Counted from the first letter of the stretch, positions 48,717 through 59,564 are shown. The stretch: DNA of 64,000 bases from Methylopila jiangsuensis (GCF_027922305.1 NZ_BSFK01000005.1:806001-870000); one strand, 5' to 3'. A program made the numbers and translations. Notes: generated by a model not told the origin, from the letters alone.

Positions 48717-50117
48717 CTATCCCCTCCTGCCGAACGCGAACCCGAACCCGCCGGAGAGCAGGCTCCGTTTGCCCGGGGCGGTCGCCGGAGGAGCGACCTC
48801 GGCAGGCGCGGGCGGAACGGTCTCGTTCGGCGCCGCGGCAGGCCGTTTGTCCCGCAGCCTCCTCTTCGCCTGCGCCACGGCGCGCACGTCGGGACCCGCC
48901 GTCTCCGCCAGTTCCATCACCCGCTGCAGGGTCTGCGGCGTGAGCTTGTCGGAAAACGCCAGCGCGAACCGGGCCAGAGCCTCGGGGTCGTGCCTGCGCA
49001 TGGCGAAAGCCGCATCGAGATAGGTCTTGGCGACCGGCCGACGGCCGGCGTCGAGCGCGGCGCCCGCCGCCGCCAGCGCGATCGCCTGGGTCCGCAGGCC
49101 GCCCTGGAACGCGGCCTTCAGAACCTCAAGCGCCTCGTCGTGACGCCCGGCGTCGCCCAGCAGCTTGGCGGTCAGCCGATTGACGCCCGGCGAGGCCGGG
49201 GTCGCGGCGAGACACGCCTGCGCGATCTCCAGGGCGCGGGCGGCCTCGCCCCTGCGCACAAGCGCGCGCGCGTAAGGGCGCAGCAGCGGGACGACGTAAT
49301 GCGCCGGGTCCACCGTTTCGCCTCTGGCGAAGCGGTCCAGCACCACAGCCATGCCCTTCTCCACCGCGCGCTGGTGGAACGCGCCCTTGCGGGCGCGGGT
49401 GGACAGCAGTTGCGCCACGCCCTTCCAGCAGATCACGCTGTCGCGCCGGCGGGCGCGGAACAGTGCGTTCATCCGCCCCACGTCGCCGCCGCCCTTCACG
49501 TAATCGACCACGAAGCCCGACAGGGCCTTCATCTCGGCGAGCGCCGGCGCGGTGGCGTGCTTGCTGAAGGTGGTGCGCACGGTCTCCACGGGCGTCACGG
49601 CGCGAAACGCCTCCAGATGCCGGCGGTCGAACGGATAGGCGGGATCGTACACGACGGTGATGCGGGCGCGGGTCGGGTGGGTGTCCTCATAGCGGTAGAG
49701 CTCGGTCAGCACCGGCCAGTGCCGGGTCCAGACGGCGTTGCGCCCGCCATTGGCGAACTGCGGCGAGAAGGCCAGCGCCTGATTCGCCTCCAGCGGCCCG
49801 GCGAACAGCATCGCGCCGTGCCCGCCCATGCTGGCGCCGTAGGTGGTGATGTGGCGGAAGCGCTGGCGCAGCCCGAGGCTCATGACCACCGCGATGGCCT
49901 CAGCCATCTCCGGCGTCTGCCACCAGTGATTGCTGAGGCCGATGAAGTGGATGGCCGAGACGCCGTGCTTCTCGAACAGCGCCTCGCCATAGCCGCTCTT
50001 GCGCTCGCCGGTGGAGTTGAGCGGCGTGAAGGTGATGACGAGGCAGTCGCTGTCCGGGATCGGGCGCTCGATCACGACGATGTCCTGACCGCGATAGAGT
50101 TCTCGCCGTTCCGTCAT
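48717..50117 (-). CDS. Alpha/beta-hydrolase fused to helical repeats, paralogue 1
   Basis: A 466-residue cytoplasmic protein I do not recognise by name. Residues 1-195 look like an alpha/beta hydrolase: nucleophile elbow GASMGG (Ser96), likely acid Asp158 in VVYDPAYPFDRRH and His187 in FSKHATAPA. From about 230 to 420 are TPR-like helix pairs (EALEVLKAAFQGG), then a Pro-rich tail. It shares HWWQTPEM, ELYRYEDT and FDRRH with the gene upstream, so the pair arose by tandem duplication. Substrate unknown; esterase, acyltransferase or scaffolding roles are open. Its 255-base upstream neighbour region toward the transglycosylase holds no gene. Confidence 0.72.
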   Translation of the reverse strand: MTERRELYRGQDIVVIERPIPDSDCLVITFTPLNSTGERKSGYGEALFEKHGVSAIHFIGLSNHWWQTPEMAEAIAVVMSLGLRQRFRHITTYGASMGGHGAMLFAGPLEANQALAFSPQFANGGRNAVWTRHWPVLTELYRYEDTHPTRARITVVYDPAYPFDRRHLEAFRAVTPVETVRTTFSKHATAPALAEMKALSGFVVDYVKGGGDVGRMNALFRARRRDSVICWKGVAQLLSTRARKGAFHQRAVEKGMAVVLDRFARGETVDPAHYVVPLLRPYARALVRRGEAARALEIAQACLAATPASPGVNRLTAKLLGDAGRHDEALEVLKAAFQGGLRTQAIALAAAGAALDAGRRPVAKTYLDAAFAMRRHDPEALARFALAFSDKLTPQTLQRVMELAETAGPDVRAVAQAKRRLRDKRPAAAPNETVPPAPAEVAPPATAPGKRSLLSGGFGFAFGRRG

Positions 50118-50158
50118 CCCGCAGCCGTCGCTCCCGTTGAGAGGCCATGACTACCGCC

Positions 50159-50188
50159 CGGGCGCCGGCCTGACAATTCCGGCGCCCG
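50159..50188 (-). terminator. Hairpin between the two hydrolase paralogues
   Basis: A perfect 10-bp stem CGGGCGCCGG/CCGGCGCCCG with a 10-base loop, starting three bases after the stop of the upstream paralogue. There is no T-run. It may reduce read-through so the two copies can be expressed at different levels. Confidence 0.5.
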
Positions 50189-50191
50189 CGC

Positions 50192-51478
50192 TCAGGCCGC
50201 CTCGGCGCGCGAAGCCCGCAGGCGCGCCTCCTCGAGCCGCGGGTGATCGGGGGCGATCTCGGCGGCCAGACGGAAGGCGCGTTTGGCGTAGCGATGGTCC
50301 ATGGCGCCGCCATGGGCGAGAATCAGGTTGACCCAGGGCCCAGCCTCCGTCTGCGGCAGACCGAAGGCGATCTTCAGGAAGCGATGGGCCTCCTCCGGCT
50401 GCGCCGCCGCGAAGGCGGCGTCCGCCACGGCCACCGCCGTCTGGACGCGCCGGTTGAAGCGGTAGCCCGCCGCCAGCACGGATAGCGCCTCGCCATGCTC
50501 GCCGGCCCGGCCGAGCTGGCGCGCCAGCAGCGCGTGAGCCTCGTAGGACGACGGATTGAGCTGCAGCAGACGGCGAGCCATGCGCAGCGCGGCCTTGCGG
50601 TCGCCCCTGGCCTCCAGCCTGTCGAAATAGGGCTTTACCACCGAGCGGAACGCCAGTTTCAGCTCCATGGGCGCGCCGGCCTTCAGGCGCTTCTCGAACA
50701 TGTCGCTCACGCGCTTCTGGACCTGTCGGCGCATGGTGCCCTTGGCGCTTCTCCGGTCCAGCCGGTGCAGCAGGCCCGACAGGCAGACGAAGCTCGACCG
50801 CCGACGGCTGCGGATCTCCGCGTTCAGCGCCGCCATGTCGCCGCCGCCCGCAAGAAAGGCCTGCGCGAAGCCGGACAGAAGATCCATCTCCACCAGCGCC
50901 GGCCCCACCGGATGCAGGCTGAACGGAACGCGCACGGCCTCGAACGGCGTCACCGCCCGGATCGCCTCGGCGTGCCGGCGGTCGAAACCGTCGTAAGGGT
51001 CATAGGCCACCGCCACGCGGATGTTGGGCGAGGCCGTGTCCTCGTACCGGTAGAGTTCGGGGAGCGTCGGCCAGCGCCTGCGCCATTCGGCCCCGCGGCC
51101 GTTGACGGCGAACTGGGGCGACAGCGCCAGCGCCTGATCCGCGCCGACCGCGCGCGCGAACAGCAGCGCCCCGTGTCCGCCCATGCTGGAGCCGTAGGTG
51201 GTGACGTGCCGATGGCGGGCGCGCAGCTTCAAGGCCCGGATCGCCTCCAGCGCCGGCTCCATCTCCGGCGTCTGCCACCAGTGATTGCGCTGCGAGATCA
51301 CATGAACCGCGGAGACGCCGCGACCGGCGAGGAAGGTCTCGGCGTAGCCGCCCACCCGGCGGCTGCGGTCGGAGAACGGCGTGAAGGTGACGGCGACGTC
51401 GGCGCTCCCCGGCGCCAGCCGCTCCACCACCACGACGTCCTTGCCCCGATAAAGCTCCCGCCGCTCCTCAGCGCTCAC
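50192..51478 (-). CDS. Alpha/beta-hydrolase fused to helical repeats, paralogue 2
   Basis: A 428-residue protein paralogous to the gene downstream. Hydrolase features: GSSMGG with Ser98, Asp160 in VAYDPYDGFDRRH and His189 in PFSLHPVGP, all in the same relative positions. The C-terminal half is TPR-like (ALRMARRLLQLNPSSYEAHALL, which looks like a true TPR consensus). The GTG start at 51478 has a strong AGGAGG site nine bases upstream. No signal peptide or membrane helix is seen. I do not know the substrate. Confidence 0.72.
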   Translation of the reverse strand: MSAEERRELYRGKDVVVVERLAPGSADVAVTFTPFSDRSRRVGGYAETFLAGRGVSAVHVISQRNHWWQTPEMEPALEAIRALKLRARHRHVTTYGSSMGGHGALLFARAVGADQALALSPQFAVNGRGAEWRRRWPTLPELYRYEDTASPNIRVAVAYDPYDGFDRRHAEAIRAVTPFEAVRVPFSLHPVGPALVEMDLLSGFAQAFLAGGGDMAALNAEIRSRRRSSFVCLSGLLHRLDRRSAKGTMRRQVQKRVSDMFEKRLKAGAPMELKLAFRSVVKPYFDRLEARGDRKAALRMARRLLQLNPSSYEAHALLARQLGRAGEHGEALSVLAAGYRFNRRVQTAVAVADAAFAAAQPEEAHRFLKIAFGLPQTEAGPWVNLILAHGGAMDHRYAKRAFRLAAEIAPDHPRLEEARLRASRAEAA

Positions 51479-51487
51479 GTCGTCCCC

Positions 51488-51493
51488 CCTCCT
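51488..51493 (-). promoter_or_regulatory. Strong ribosome-binding site for the GTG start of paralogue 2
   Basis: On the minus strand AGGAGG, nine bases before GTG 51478. It is a full Shine-Dalgarno match and fixes the start of this gene despite the non-ATG codon. Confidence 0.7.
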
Positions 51494-51723
51494 GACCTCA
51501 CGCAGCGCAGTCTAAGGGCCGACATGGCCGGCCGTCACGGCCTGAGACACTCTGATCGGGAGGGCGCGCAAGCTCGCCCACCAGACGCGCCAAGGTTGTG
51601 GCTTCGCGGAGACAGGCCGCCACGATCGCGCGCGCGGCGGCGCCGGCTAAGTAGTTTCCCGCATGCGGACGACCGTCGCGGACGGTAACCGGCTCCGGCT
51701 CGTTCTCTTAGCCGGAAACCGTC

Positions 51724-52353
51724 ATGCGATTCGCCGCCCTCGCCCCCATCGCGCTGCTCGGCATGGGTCTGTCCGCCTGCGTCTCCCATCCCCCGATCGT
51801 GGAGAACACCGCCCGGGTTCAGCATCTGGAGGTGACGGCTCCGGCGACGGCGAACGCCTCCGGCCACTTCACCGACGCGCTGCGGCTTCGGACGCTGCGG
51901 GAATCCACCCGCTACGGCCGGGCGGACGGCGCGCCGAAGCGGCTGCATGTCGTTGTGACGGACCTGCACTACAAGAACCCCGCGATGGCGCTTCTGGTCG
52001 GCGACGCCAACCGCGCCAGCGCCAAGGTCACCGTGGTGGACGCGGCGACCGGGCGCAGCCAGGGCGAGTTCGACACCGTCGCCATCGACCAGGCCGCCAT
52101 CAACGGCATCGCCGGCGCGGTGATCGCGGTGGCGCAGGACCGGCAGGCGGCGGACCTGCGGCTCGCGGACGGGCTGTCGCGCAACGTGATGGAGCGCGTC
52201 TACGGCTCGGAGGAGTTCAAGCAGGCCCAGCAGCGCCCCCTCGCCCCGATCGAGGTTCCGGCGGCGCGTCCCGCGGAGCAGCCCGCCCCCGCCACGCCTG
52301 CGCCCAAGGCGCCCCGCCGCGCCGAGCCCAAGGTCTCGCTGCTGGCGGAGTGA
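51724..52353 (+). CDS. Uncharacterised lipoprotein
   Basis: A 209-residue protein with a short signal ([14 protein letters not shown]) and lipobox LSAC, Cys19 being lipidated. The middle ([20 protein letters not shown] and VTVVDAATG) resembles small outer-membrane lipoproteins with an alternating beta sheet, but no family is certain. The last 40 residues are Pro/Ala-rich. It is followed by pccB after 118 bases with no terminator seen, so co-transcription is possible. The 245 bases upstream hold no gene. Confidence 0.65.
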   Translation: MRFAALAPIALLGMGLSACVSHPPIVENTARVQHLEVTAPATANASGHFTDALRLRTLRESTRYGRADGAPKRLHVVVTDLHYKNPAMALLVGDANRASAKVTVVDAATGRSQGEFDTVAIDQAAINGIAGAVIAVAQDRQAADLRLADGLSRNVMERVYGSEEFKQAQQRPLAPIEVPAARPAEQPAPATPAPKAPRRAEPKVSLLAE

Positions 52354-52471
52354 CGGGGCGCTCCGGGGGCGTCGAGGCGCTGCGCCCCCGGACGTTCGTC
52401 GACATTGCGGCGCCGCAGCGGGCGCGCTACGCCTCGCCTTGCGTTTGCGAAGGGACGGAGCCGCCTCGACC

Positions 52472-53998
<1,527 letters not shown>

Positions 53999-54066
53999 GC
54001 CGGAGACCCTGTTAGTCTCGCGCAAGCGGGACGGCCATGGGGCGGAAGCGATGATGTCATGCGTGT

Positions 54067-54105
54067 GACGGCGGCGGGCGCGGGCTTGGCCGCCGTCGGT
54101 CTTTT
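54067..54105 (+). terminator. Rho-independent terminator downstream of pccB
   Basis: A 9-bp stem GACGGCGGC/GCCGCCGTC with a 13-base loop, followed by GGTCTTTT, 68 bases after the pccB stop and just before the next gene. Confidence 0.65.
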
Positions 54106-54117
54106 GCGCCCCGACGG

Positions 54118-55443
54118 ATGCGACGGAACGGCATGCGCGTTCTGATCGCGGCGGTCGGCACGCTCGGCGACGTGCTGCCCTTCATCGCGCTGGGCCTTGA
54201 ACTCGAACGGCGGGGCCACGAAGCGACGCTGCTCGCGCCCGCCCCGTTCGAGGCCGCCGTCCGGCGCGCCGGCCTCGCGTTCGAACCGCTGCTGTCGGAC
54301 AGGGCTTACGCGCGCAGCTTCGGCCATCCCGCCACGTGGCGGCCGGTGCGCGGCGCGCGGCGCATGTTCCGGGCGCTGCCGAAGACCCTCGATCCGGTGT
54401 TCCGCGTCGCGGAACGCCACGCGGCCGGCGGCCGGCGGCCGGTGATCGTGGCCTCCACGCTCGCCATCGGCGGGCGGCTCGCCTTCGAGGCGCTGGGCGG
54501 CCACCTGATCACGGCGCATCTGTCGCCGAGCGCGCTGCAGAGCCGGTTCGACGCGCCGCGCCTGCCCGGCTTCCCGATCCCGCGGATGCTGCCGCCGGCG
54601 CTGAAATGGTGGCTGCAGCTCGGCGCGGACGACCATCTCATCAACCCCGCGACCCTGCCGCGGCTGAACGCCATCCGCGATCGCCTCGGTCTTGGCCGGG
54701 TCAACCGTCTGCGGCACTGGTGGAACTCGCCGCAGGCGGTGGCCGCGCTGTTCCCGGACTGGTTCCAGGCGCCGCAGGCGGACTGGCCCGCGCGCACGGT
54801 CCAGCTCGGCTTTCCCCGCGTCGGCCATCTGGGCGCCGAGACGGCGGCGCCGGACGACGCGCTGGAGGCGTTTCTCGATGCGGGCGAGGCCCCGGTGGTG
54901 GTGACCTTCGGCTCCACCCGCCGGCGCACGGAGACGCTCTACCGCGCCGCGATGATCGCCTGCGCCAGGGCCGGCCAGCGCTGCCTCGCGCTGTCCCGGA
55001 CGCCGCTCCACATCCCCGCCGAGGCGGCGGGCGCCACCTTCGTCGCGCCCTACGCGCCGCTGGAGCGGGCGCTGCCGCGGGCGCGGGCGCTGATCCACCA
55101 CGGCGGCGTGGGCACCACGGCGCAGGCCTTCGCCGCCGGCGTTCCCCAGATCGTGGCGCCGCTCGCCTTCGACCAGTTCGACCATGCGGGCCGGGTCGCG
55201 GCGCTCGGCTGCGGGCTCTGGTTCCGGCCGGGGCCGTTCGAGGCGCAGCGGCTGCCCCGCGCGCTGGCGCGGCTGCTCGCCTCGGAGACGATCGCGCGGA
55301 ACGCCGCCGGGATCGCGGAGCGGCAGGCGCAGGCGCCGGACCCGATCGCCGCCCTGAGCGATCTGGTGGAGGCGACCGCCGCGGGCCCGGCGCGGAAACC
55401 CCGCCGCAACCTTCCGCCCTACCCTTACGGCCTCAAGGGGTGA
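54118..55443 (+). CDS. GT1-family (UGT/sterol-glucosyltransferase-like) glycosyltransferase
   Basis: A 441-residue GT-B protein. The N-terminal domain starts VLIAAVGTLGDVLPFIALGLEL, and the donor site is HHGGVGTTAQAFAAGVPQIV near residues 330-350, followed by PLAFDQFDHA. This is the layout of bacterial UGT-like enzymes that glycosylate lipids or natural products. The start could be ATG 54118 or ATG 54133. Its end overlaps the convergent LysR gene by 11 bases. Sugar and acceptor unknown. Confidence 0.83.
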   Translation: MRRNGMRVLIAAVGTLGDVLPFIALGLELERRGHEATLLAPAPFEAAVRRAGLAFEPLLSDRAYARSFGHPATWRPVRGARRMFRALPKTLDPVFRVAERHAAGGRRPVIVASTLAIGGRLAFEALGGHLITAHLSPSALQSRFDAPRLPGFPIPRMLPPALKWWLQLGADDHLINPATLPRLNAIRDRLGLGRVNRLRHWWNSPQAVAALFPDWFQAPQADWPARTVQLGFPRVGHLGAETAAPDDALEAFLDAGEAPVVVTFGSTRRRTETLYRAAMIACARAGQRCLALSRTPLHIPAEAAGATFVAPYAPLERALPRARALIHHGGVGTTAQAFAAGVPQIVAPLAFDQFDHAGRVAALGCGLWFRPGPFEAQRLPRALARLLASETIARNAAGIAERQAQAPDPIAALSDLVEATAAGPARKPRRNLPPYPYGLKG

Positions 55444-56359
55444 CGACGCGCGGCGCCGGCCGGCCCTGATACTCCGCCGCCACATGGTCGATGAAGGAGC
55501 GGGTCGCCGGCATCAGCCCGCGGCGGGTCGGGAACACCAGATGGATGATCCCGGCGCGCGGCGTCCACTGAGGCAGCAGCTCCACCAGAGCGCCGGACGC
55601 GAGGTCGCCGTCCACCACCATGGAGGGCAGCTGCACCGCGCCAAGGCCCGCAAGCGCGGCCTGCCTTAGAGTGATCATGTCCTCGGTGACGAGACGGGGC
55701 GCATGGCGGATCGCCGCCGACGCCCCGTCCACGCCGTCGAGACGCCAGTCGTGGTCGCCCTGCCCCCAGCTCCAGGCGAGGCTCGGCAGGCCGGGCAGGT
55801 CCGACGGCGAAGGCTGGGCTCCGAGACGCGCCGCGAGCGCCGGCGCCGCCACCAGCCGCTGGGGGCTCGGCCCAAGCTCCCGCATCACCAGCCCGCTGTC
55901 CTCCAGCGGCGGAAACCGCACCCGGAACGCCACGTCGAACCCTTCGGCGATCACGTCCACCCGCCGGTTGGTGCTCTCCACATGCACCTCCACCTCCGGG
56001 CAGGCCGCCATGTAGCGCACGATCATCTCGCCCACCTGAAACGCCAGCAGCGTCGTCGGGCAGCTCACCCGCACCACCCCGCGCGGCTCCGAGCGGCTGC
56101 GGTCGATGGCCTCCTGCGCGGCCTCCGCCTCCACCAGCATGGCGACGCAGTGGCGATGGTACTCCTGCCCGATGTCGGTGACCTGGAACCGCCGCGTGGA
56201 GCGCTGGATCAGCCGCACGCCCAGCCGCTCCTCCAGCGCTCCGATACGGCGGCTGAGGCGCGAGCGCGGCATGCCGAGATGACGGGCCGCCGCGGCGAAG
56301 CCGCCGTGCTCCACCACCTGCGCGAAGAAGAACAGGTCGTTCAGGTCCTGCATCGGCAT
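55433..56359 (-). CDS. LysR-family transcriptional regulator
   Basis: A 308-residue regulator. The winged helix-turn-helix at residues 5-62 reads FFFAQVVEHGGFAAAARHLG and RLSRRIGALEERLGVRLIQR; the effector domain runs from about 90 to 295. It is divergent from a pirin gene and a YcaC-like hydrolase gene across 114 bases, so it likely controls them in the usual LysR manner. Its own start sits against a TGTCC-N8-GGACA palindrome. Confidence 0.93.
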   Translation of the reverse strand: MPMQDLNDLFFFAQVVEHGGFAAAARHLGMPRSRLSRRIGALEERLGVRLIQRSTRRFQVTDIGQEYHRHCVAMLVEAEAAQEAIDRSRSEPRGVVRVSCPTTLLAFQVGEMIVRYMAACPEVEVHVESTNRRVDVIAEGFDVAFRVRFPPLEDSGLVMRELGPSPQRLVAAPALAARLGAQPSPSDLPGLPSLAWSWGQGDHDWRLDGVDGASAAIRHAPRLVTEDMITLRQAALAGLGAVQLPSMVVDGDLASGALVELLPQWTPRAGIIHLVFPTRRGLMPATRSFIDHVAAEYQGRPAPRVVTP

Positions 56360-56377
56360 TGTCCTACAGATGGGACA
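56360..56377. promoter_or_regulatory. Candidate LysR operator (TGTCC-N8-GGACA)
   Basis: Inverted arms TGTCC (56360-56364) and GGACA (56373-56377) directly beside the LysR start codon, about 100 bases before the pirin start. Symmetry and place suit an autoregulatory LysR site; sequence alone does not prove binding. Confidence 0.45.
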
Positions 56378-56473
56378 GTCCGGTTCATCTAGGCGCCTGT
56401 TTCGCTCTTTGTCTCGCCCCTAACTTCTCCATCACCGACGGCGGCCCCGCCGCCCCCGCTTCAGGAGGTCCTC

Positions 56474-57346
56474 ATGAGACAGGTTCTCGGCATCTACCGC
56501 GCCCCCCGCCCCCACTGGGTCGGCGACGGCTTCCTCGTGCGCACCGCGCTCTCCCATCACGACCACGGCCAGCACATCAGCCCCTTCATCATGCTGGACC
56601 ACGCCGGCCCGAACGCCTTCGAGCCCACCACCCAGCGCCGCGGCGTCGGGGCGCATCCGCACAAGGGCTTCGAGACCGTCACCATCGTCTATGACGGCGA
56701 GGTCGAGCATCGGGACTCCACCGGCGCGGGCGGCGTGATCGGACCGGGCGACGTGCAGTGGATGACCGCCGGCGACGGCATCGTGCATGCGGAGTTCCAC
56801 TCGCCCGCCTACGCCGCCAAGGGCGGGCCGTTCGAGATGGCCCAGCTCTGGGTCAACCTGCCGGCCAGGAACAAGTCGGCGGCGCCCGGCTACCAGTCGC
56901 TGGCGGCCAGTGACATCCCGTCCGTCGAGCTTCCCGACGGCGCCGGCCGCGTCCGGGTGGTGGCCGGCGCTTACGGAACGGCCAAGGGGCCGGCGCGCAC
57001 CTTCACGGCCATGGACATCCTGGACGTGCGGCTGAACGCGGGCGGAACCGTCCCGCTCCACATCGCGGACGGCCGCACGCTGGCGGTGGTGGCGCTTGCG
57101 GGCTCCGTGAAGATCGACGGCCGCGACGAGTTGCGCGCCGGCGAGACGGCGGTGTTCGCCCGCGACGGCGGGGCGGTGAGCCTCACCGCCGAAACGGACG
57201 CCAAGCTGCTGGTCCTGTCCGGCGAGCCCATCGACGAGCCGGTGGTGGCCCATGGCCCGTTCGTCATGAACACGGTGGAGGAGATCCGGCAGGCGATGTC
57301 GGACTTCCAGTCCGGCCGTTTCGGCGGCCTCGCCTCCGCGTCCTGA
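56474..57346 (+). CDS. Pirin family protein
   Basis: A 290-residue bicupin. The N-terminal cupin has the metal ligands in HPHKGFETVTIVYDGEVEH (two His) and in GDVQWMTAGDGIVHAE, as in quercetinase-active pirins. The C-terminal cupin (about 165-285) ends with FVMNTVEEIRQAM, the typical pirin closing segment. Bacterial pirins bind iron and may modulate redox enzymes or have dioxygenase activity. It is divergent from LysR and followed by a YcaC-like gene, probably in one transcript. Confidence 0.93.
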   Translation: MRQVLGIYRAPRPHWVGDGFLVRTALSHHDHGQHISPFIMLDHAGPNAFEPTTQRRGVGAHPHKGFETVTIVYDGEVEHRDSTGAGGVIGPGDVQWMTAGDGIVHAEFHSPAYAAKGGPFEMAQLWVNLPARNKSAAPGYQSLAASDIPSVELPDGAGRVRVVAGAYGTAKGPARTFTAMDILDVRLNAGGTVPLHIADGRTLAVVALAGSVKIDGRDELRAGETAVFARDGGAVSLTAETDAKLLVLSGEPIDEPVVAHGPFVMNTVEEIRQAMSDFQSGRFGGLASAS

Positions 57347-57431
57347 CGCGCCCCGTTCCCGCCCCTCGCGCTCCCAAGGCGCGGGGGGCGGCGAAACCCA
57401 GAACCAACAACCACAGAAGGGAAAAACGCCG

Positions 57432-58058
57432 ATGACGAAACCCTACGTGCGGCTCGACAAGAGCCAGGCCGCGGTGCTGCTGGTCGATCATCAGACCGGC
57501 CTGCTGTCGCTGGTGCGCGACATCGACCCCGACAAGTTCAAGAACAACGTGCTCGCCACCGCGGCGCTGGCCAAGTATTTCAACCTGCCGACCATCCTGA
57601 CCACCAGCTTCGAGGACGGCCCCAACGGGCCTCTGGTCCCGGAGCTGAAGGAAACCTTCCCCGACGCGCCGTACATCGCCCGCCCCGGCCAGATCAACGC
57701 CTGGGACAACGAGGACTTCGTCGCCGCCGTGAAGGCGACGGGTCGGAAGCAGCTCATCATCGCCGGCGTCGTCACGGAGGTCTGCGTGGCGTTCCCGACG
57801 CTCTCCGCCATCGAGGCCGGCTTCGACGTCTTCGTCGTCACCGACGCATCCGGCACCTTCAACCCCATCACCCGCGACGCCGCCTGGAGCCGCATGGCGC
57901 AGGCCGGCGCGCAGCTGATGACCTGGTTCGGCGTCGCCGGGGAACTGCATCGCGACTGGCGCAATGACATCGAGGGGCTCGGCGGGCTGTTCTCGAACCA
58001 CATCCCCGACTACCGCAACCTGATGACCGCTTACGCGACCCTGACCCAGGCGCGCTGA
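57432..58058 (+). CDS. Isochorismatase-family (YcaC-like) cysteine hydrolase
   Basis: A 208-residue cysteine hydrolase. Asp19 in LLVDHQTGLLS and the nucleophile Cys118 in VVTEVCVAFPTLSAIEAG mark the family; the YcaC subgroup is suggested by the close match of these segments and length. Substrate is unknown. It lies 85 bases after pirin, preceded by a GGGAAAAACGCCG ribosome region, and is likely under the divergent LysR. Confidence 0.9.
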   Translation: MTKPYVRLDKSQAAVLLVDHQTGLLSLVRDIDPDKFKNNVLATAALAKYFNLPTILTTSFEDGPNGPLVPELKETFPDAPYIARPGQINAWDNEDFVAAVKATGRKQLIIAGVVTEVCVAFPTLSAIEAGFDVFVVTDASGTFNPITRDAAWSRMAQAGAQLMTWFGVAGELHRDWRNDIEGLGGLFSNHIPDYRNLMTAYATLTQAR

Positions 58059-58079
58059 GCCGGCGTCTCGCCACGACCA

Positions 58080-58105
58080 GCGGCCGCGGCGCCTGTCGCG
58101 GCCGC
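58080..58105. terminator. Hairpin between convergent hydrolase and pcm genes
   Basis: A perfect 9-bp stem GCGGCCGCG/CGCGGCCGC with an 8-base loop in the 49-base gap between two convergent stops. There is no T-run. Confidence 0.4.
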
Positions 58106-58107
58106 GC

Positions 58108-58773
58108 TTACAGCGCGCGGGAAATTCCGTCGAGCAGGGGAGAGACGCGGGCCTCGCCGATGGTGGTCTCCGACAGCGCGCCGTCCGCGGCCTTCACGAA
58201 ACGCGTGATCCTCTGGGTCTTACCCGGCCGCCCCACCGGCGCGATCATCACGCCGCCGGGCTTGAGCTGGTTCAGCAGCGCCGAAGGCGGCGCCTCCACC
58301 GCGGCGGAGACCACGATGCGGTCGAACGGGGCCTGCGCGGACAGGCCCAGCGCCCCGTCGGCGCAGACGATCTCCACGTTCTTGACCCCGCCCAGCGCCT
58401 CCAGCCGCCGCGCGGCCGCGCCGGCGAGGCCGCGCCAGCGCTCCAGGCTCACCACCTTCCGCGCCACGCGGGACAGGATCGCGGTCTGGTAGCCCGAGCC
58501 GGTCCCGACCTCGAGCGCCACGTCGCCCTCGCCGGCGCCCAGCGCGTCGATCACCGCGGCGATGTGGGACGGCGCCTCCAGCGTCTGGCCGCAGGCGATG
58601 GGCAGCGCCCGGTCCAGATAGGCCGAGCCGTGATGCTCCGAGCGCACGAACAGGGTGCGCGGGATGGTCTCGATCGCCTTCAGGGTGCGGGTGTCGCGCA
58701 CGCCGCGCGAGCGCAGCTTCAGCACCAGCTCGGCGCGGCGGGTGCGTTCCTGCTCGTCGGGCGCGCCGCCCAT
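58108..58773 (-). CDS. pcm: Protein-L-isoaspartate O-methyltransferase
   Basis: A 221-residue repair enzyme that methylates isoaspartyl residues using S-adenosylmethionine. Visible are ALPIACGQTLEAPSHIAA (substrate loop), the SAM site ALEVGTGSGYQTAIL near 90, and LKPGGVMIAPVG near 170. It starts four bases after surE ends and is last in the tat-serS-surE-pcm run. No clear ribosome site precedes it, so translation is probably coupled to surE. Confidence 0.94.
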   Translation of the reverse strand: MGGAPDEQERTRRAELVLKLRSRGVRDTRTLKAIETIPRTLFVRSEHHGSAYLDRALPIACGQTLEAPSHIAAVIDALGAGEGDVALEVGTGSGYQTAILSRVARKVVSLERWRGLAGAAARRLEALGGVKNVEIVCADGALGLSAQAPFDRIVVSAAVEAPPSALLNQLKPGGVMIAPVGRPGKTQRITRFVKAADGALSETTIGEARVSPLLDGISRAL

Positions 58774-58777
58774 GGCG

Positions 58778-59545
58778 TCAGCGGTCCGCGAAGGCGGCGC
58801 GCAGGCCGTCGAACATGGCGTGGTCGGTGAGGTCGATGGAGAGCGGCGTCACCGAGATTTTTCGCGCGCGGATGGCGGCGAGGTCGGTGCCGTCCTCCAC
58901 CTTGGACTGGGCGCGGCCGAACAGGATCCAGAAATAGGGATTGCCGCGGCCGTCGGAGCGGGCCTCGATCTCCAGCAGGTTCTGGTCGCGCTTGCCCTGC
59001 CGGGCGACCTCGACGCCGGTCACCTCCTCAACCTCGCAGCCGGGGAAGTTCACGTTCACCAGCCGGTCGGGGGAGAAGCCCGCCGAGACGATGCGGCGCA
59101 CCACGTCCGCGCCGTAAGCGCGGGAGGTGGCGTAAGGGTCCGCGATGGCGCGGATGCGGTCGTAGTTCTGCGACAGCGCGATGGACGGCACGCCCAGCAG
59201 CGTGCCTTCGATGGCGCCGGCGATGGTGCCGGAATAGGTCACGTCCTCGGCGACGTTCTGGCCGCGGTTGACCCCGGACAGGATCAGGTCCGGCCGCTTG
59301 TCCGCCAGCACGTGGCGCACGCCCATGATCACGCAGTCGCTCGGCGTGCCCCGCACCGCGAAGCGCTTGTCGCCGATCTCGCGCAGCCGCAGCGGATCGC
59401 TGAGCGAGATGGAATGCGAGGCGCCCGACTGGTCGGTCTCGGGCGCCACGATCCACACGTCGTCGGTGAGCTCCCGCGCGATCTGCTCCAGCGCCTCCAG
59501 CCCTTCGGCGTGGATTCCGTCGTCGTTGGTGAGCAGGATTCTCAT
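58778..59545 (-). CDS. surE: 5'/3'-nucleotidase SurE
   Basis: A 255-residue survival-protein phosphatase acting on nucleoside monophosphates. The N-terminus [16 protein letters not shown] carries the metal-binding Asp-Asp, followed by [25 protein letters not shown] and the [18 protein letters not shown] block. Length matches SurE. It sits between serS (19 bases upstream) and pcm (four bases downstream). Confidence 0.97.
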   Translation of the reverse strand: MRILLTNDDGIHAEGLEALEQIARELTDDVWIVAPETDQSGASHSISLSDPLRLREIGDKRFAVRGTPSDCVIMGVRHVLADKRPDLILSGVNRGQNVAEDVTYSGTIAGAIEGTLLGVPSIALSQNYDRIRAIADPYATSRAYGADVVRRIVSAGFSPDRLVNVNFPGCEVEEVTGVEVARQGKRDQNLLEIEARSDGRGNPYFWILFGRAQSKVEDGTDLAAIRARKISVTPLSIDLTDHAMFDGLRAAFADR

Positions 59546-59564
59546 GGCGCGATGCTCCTCGCCG

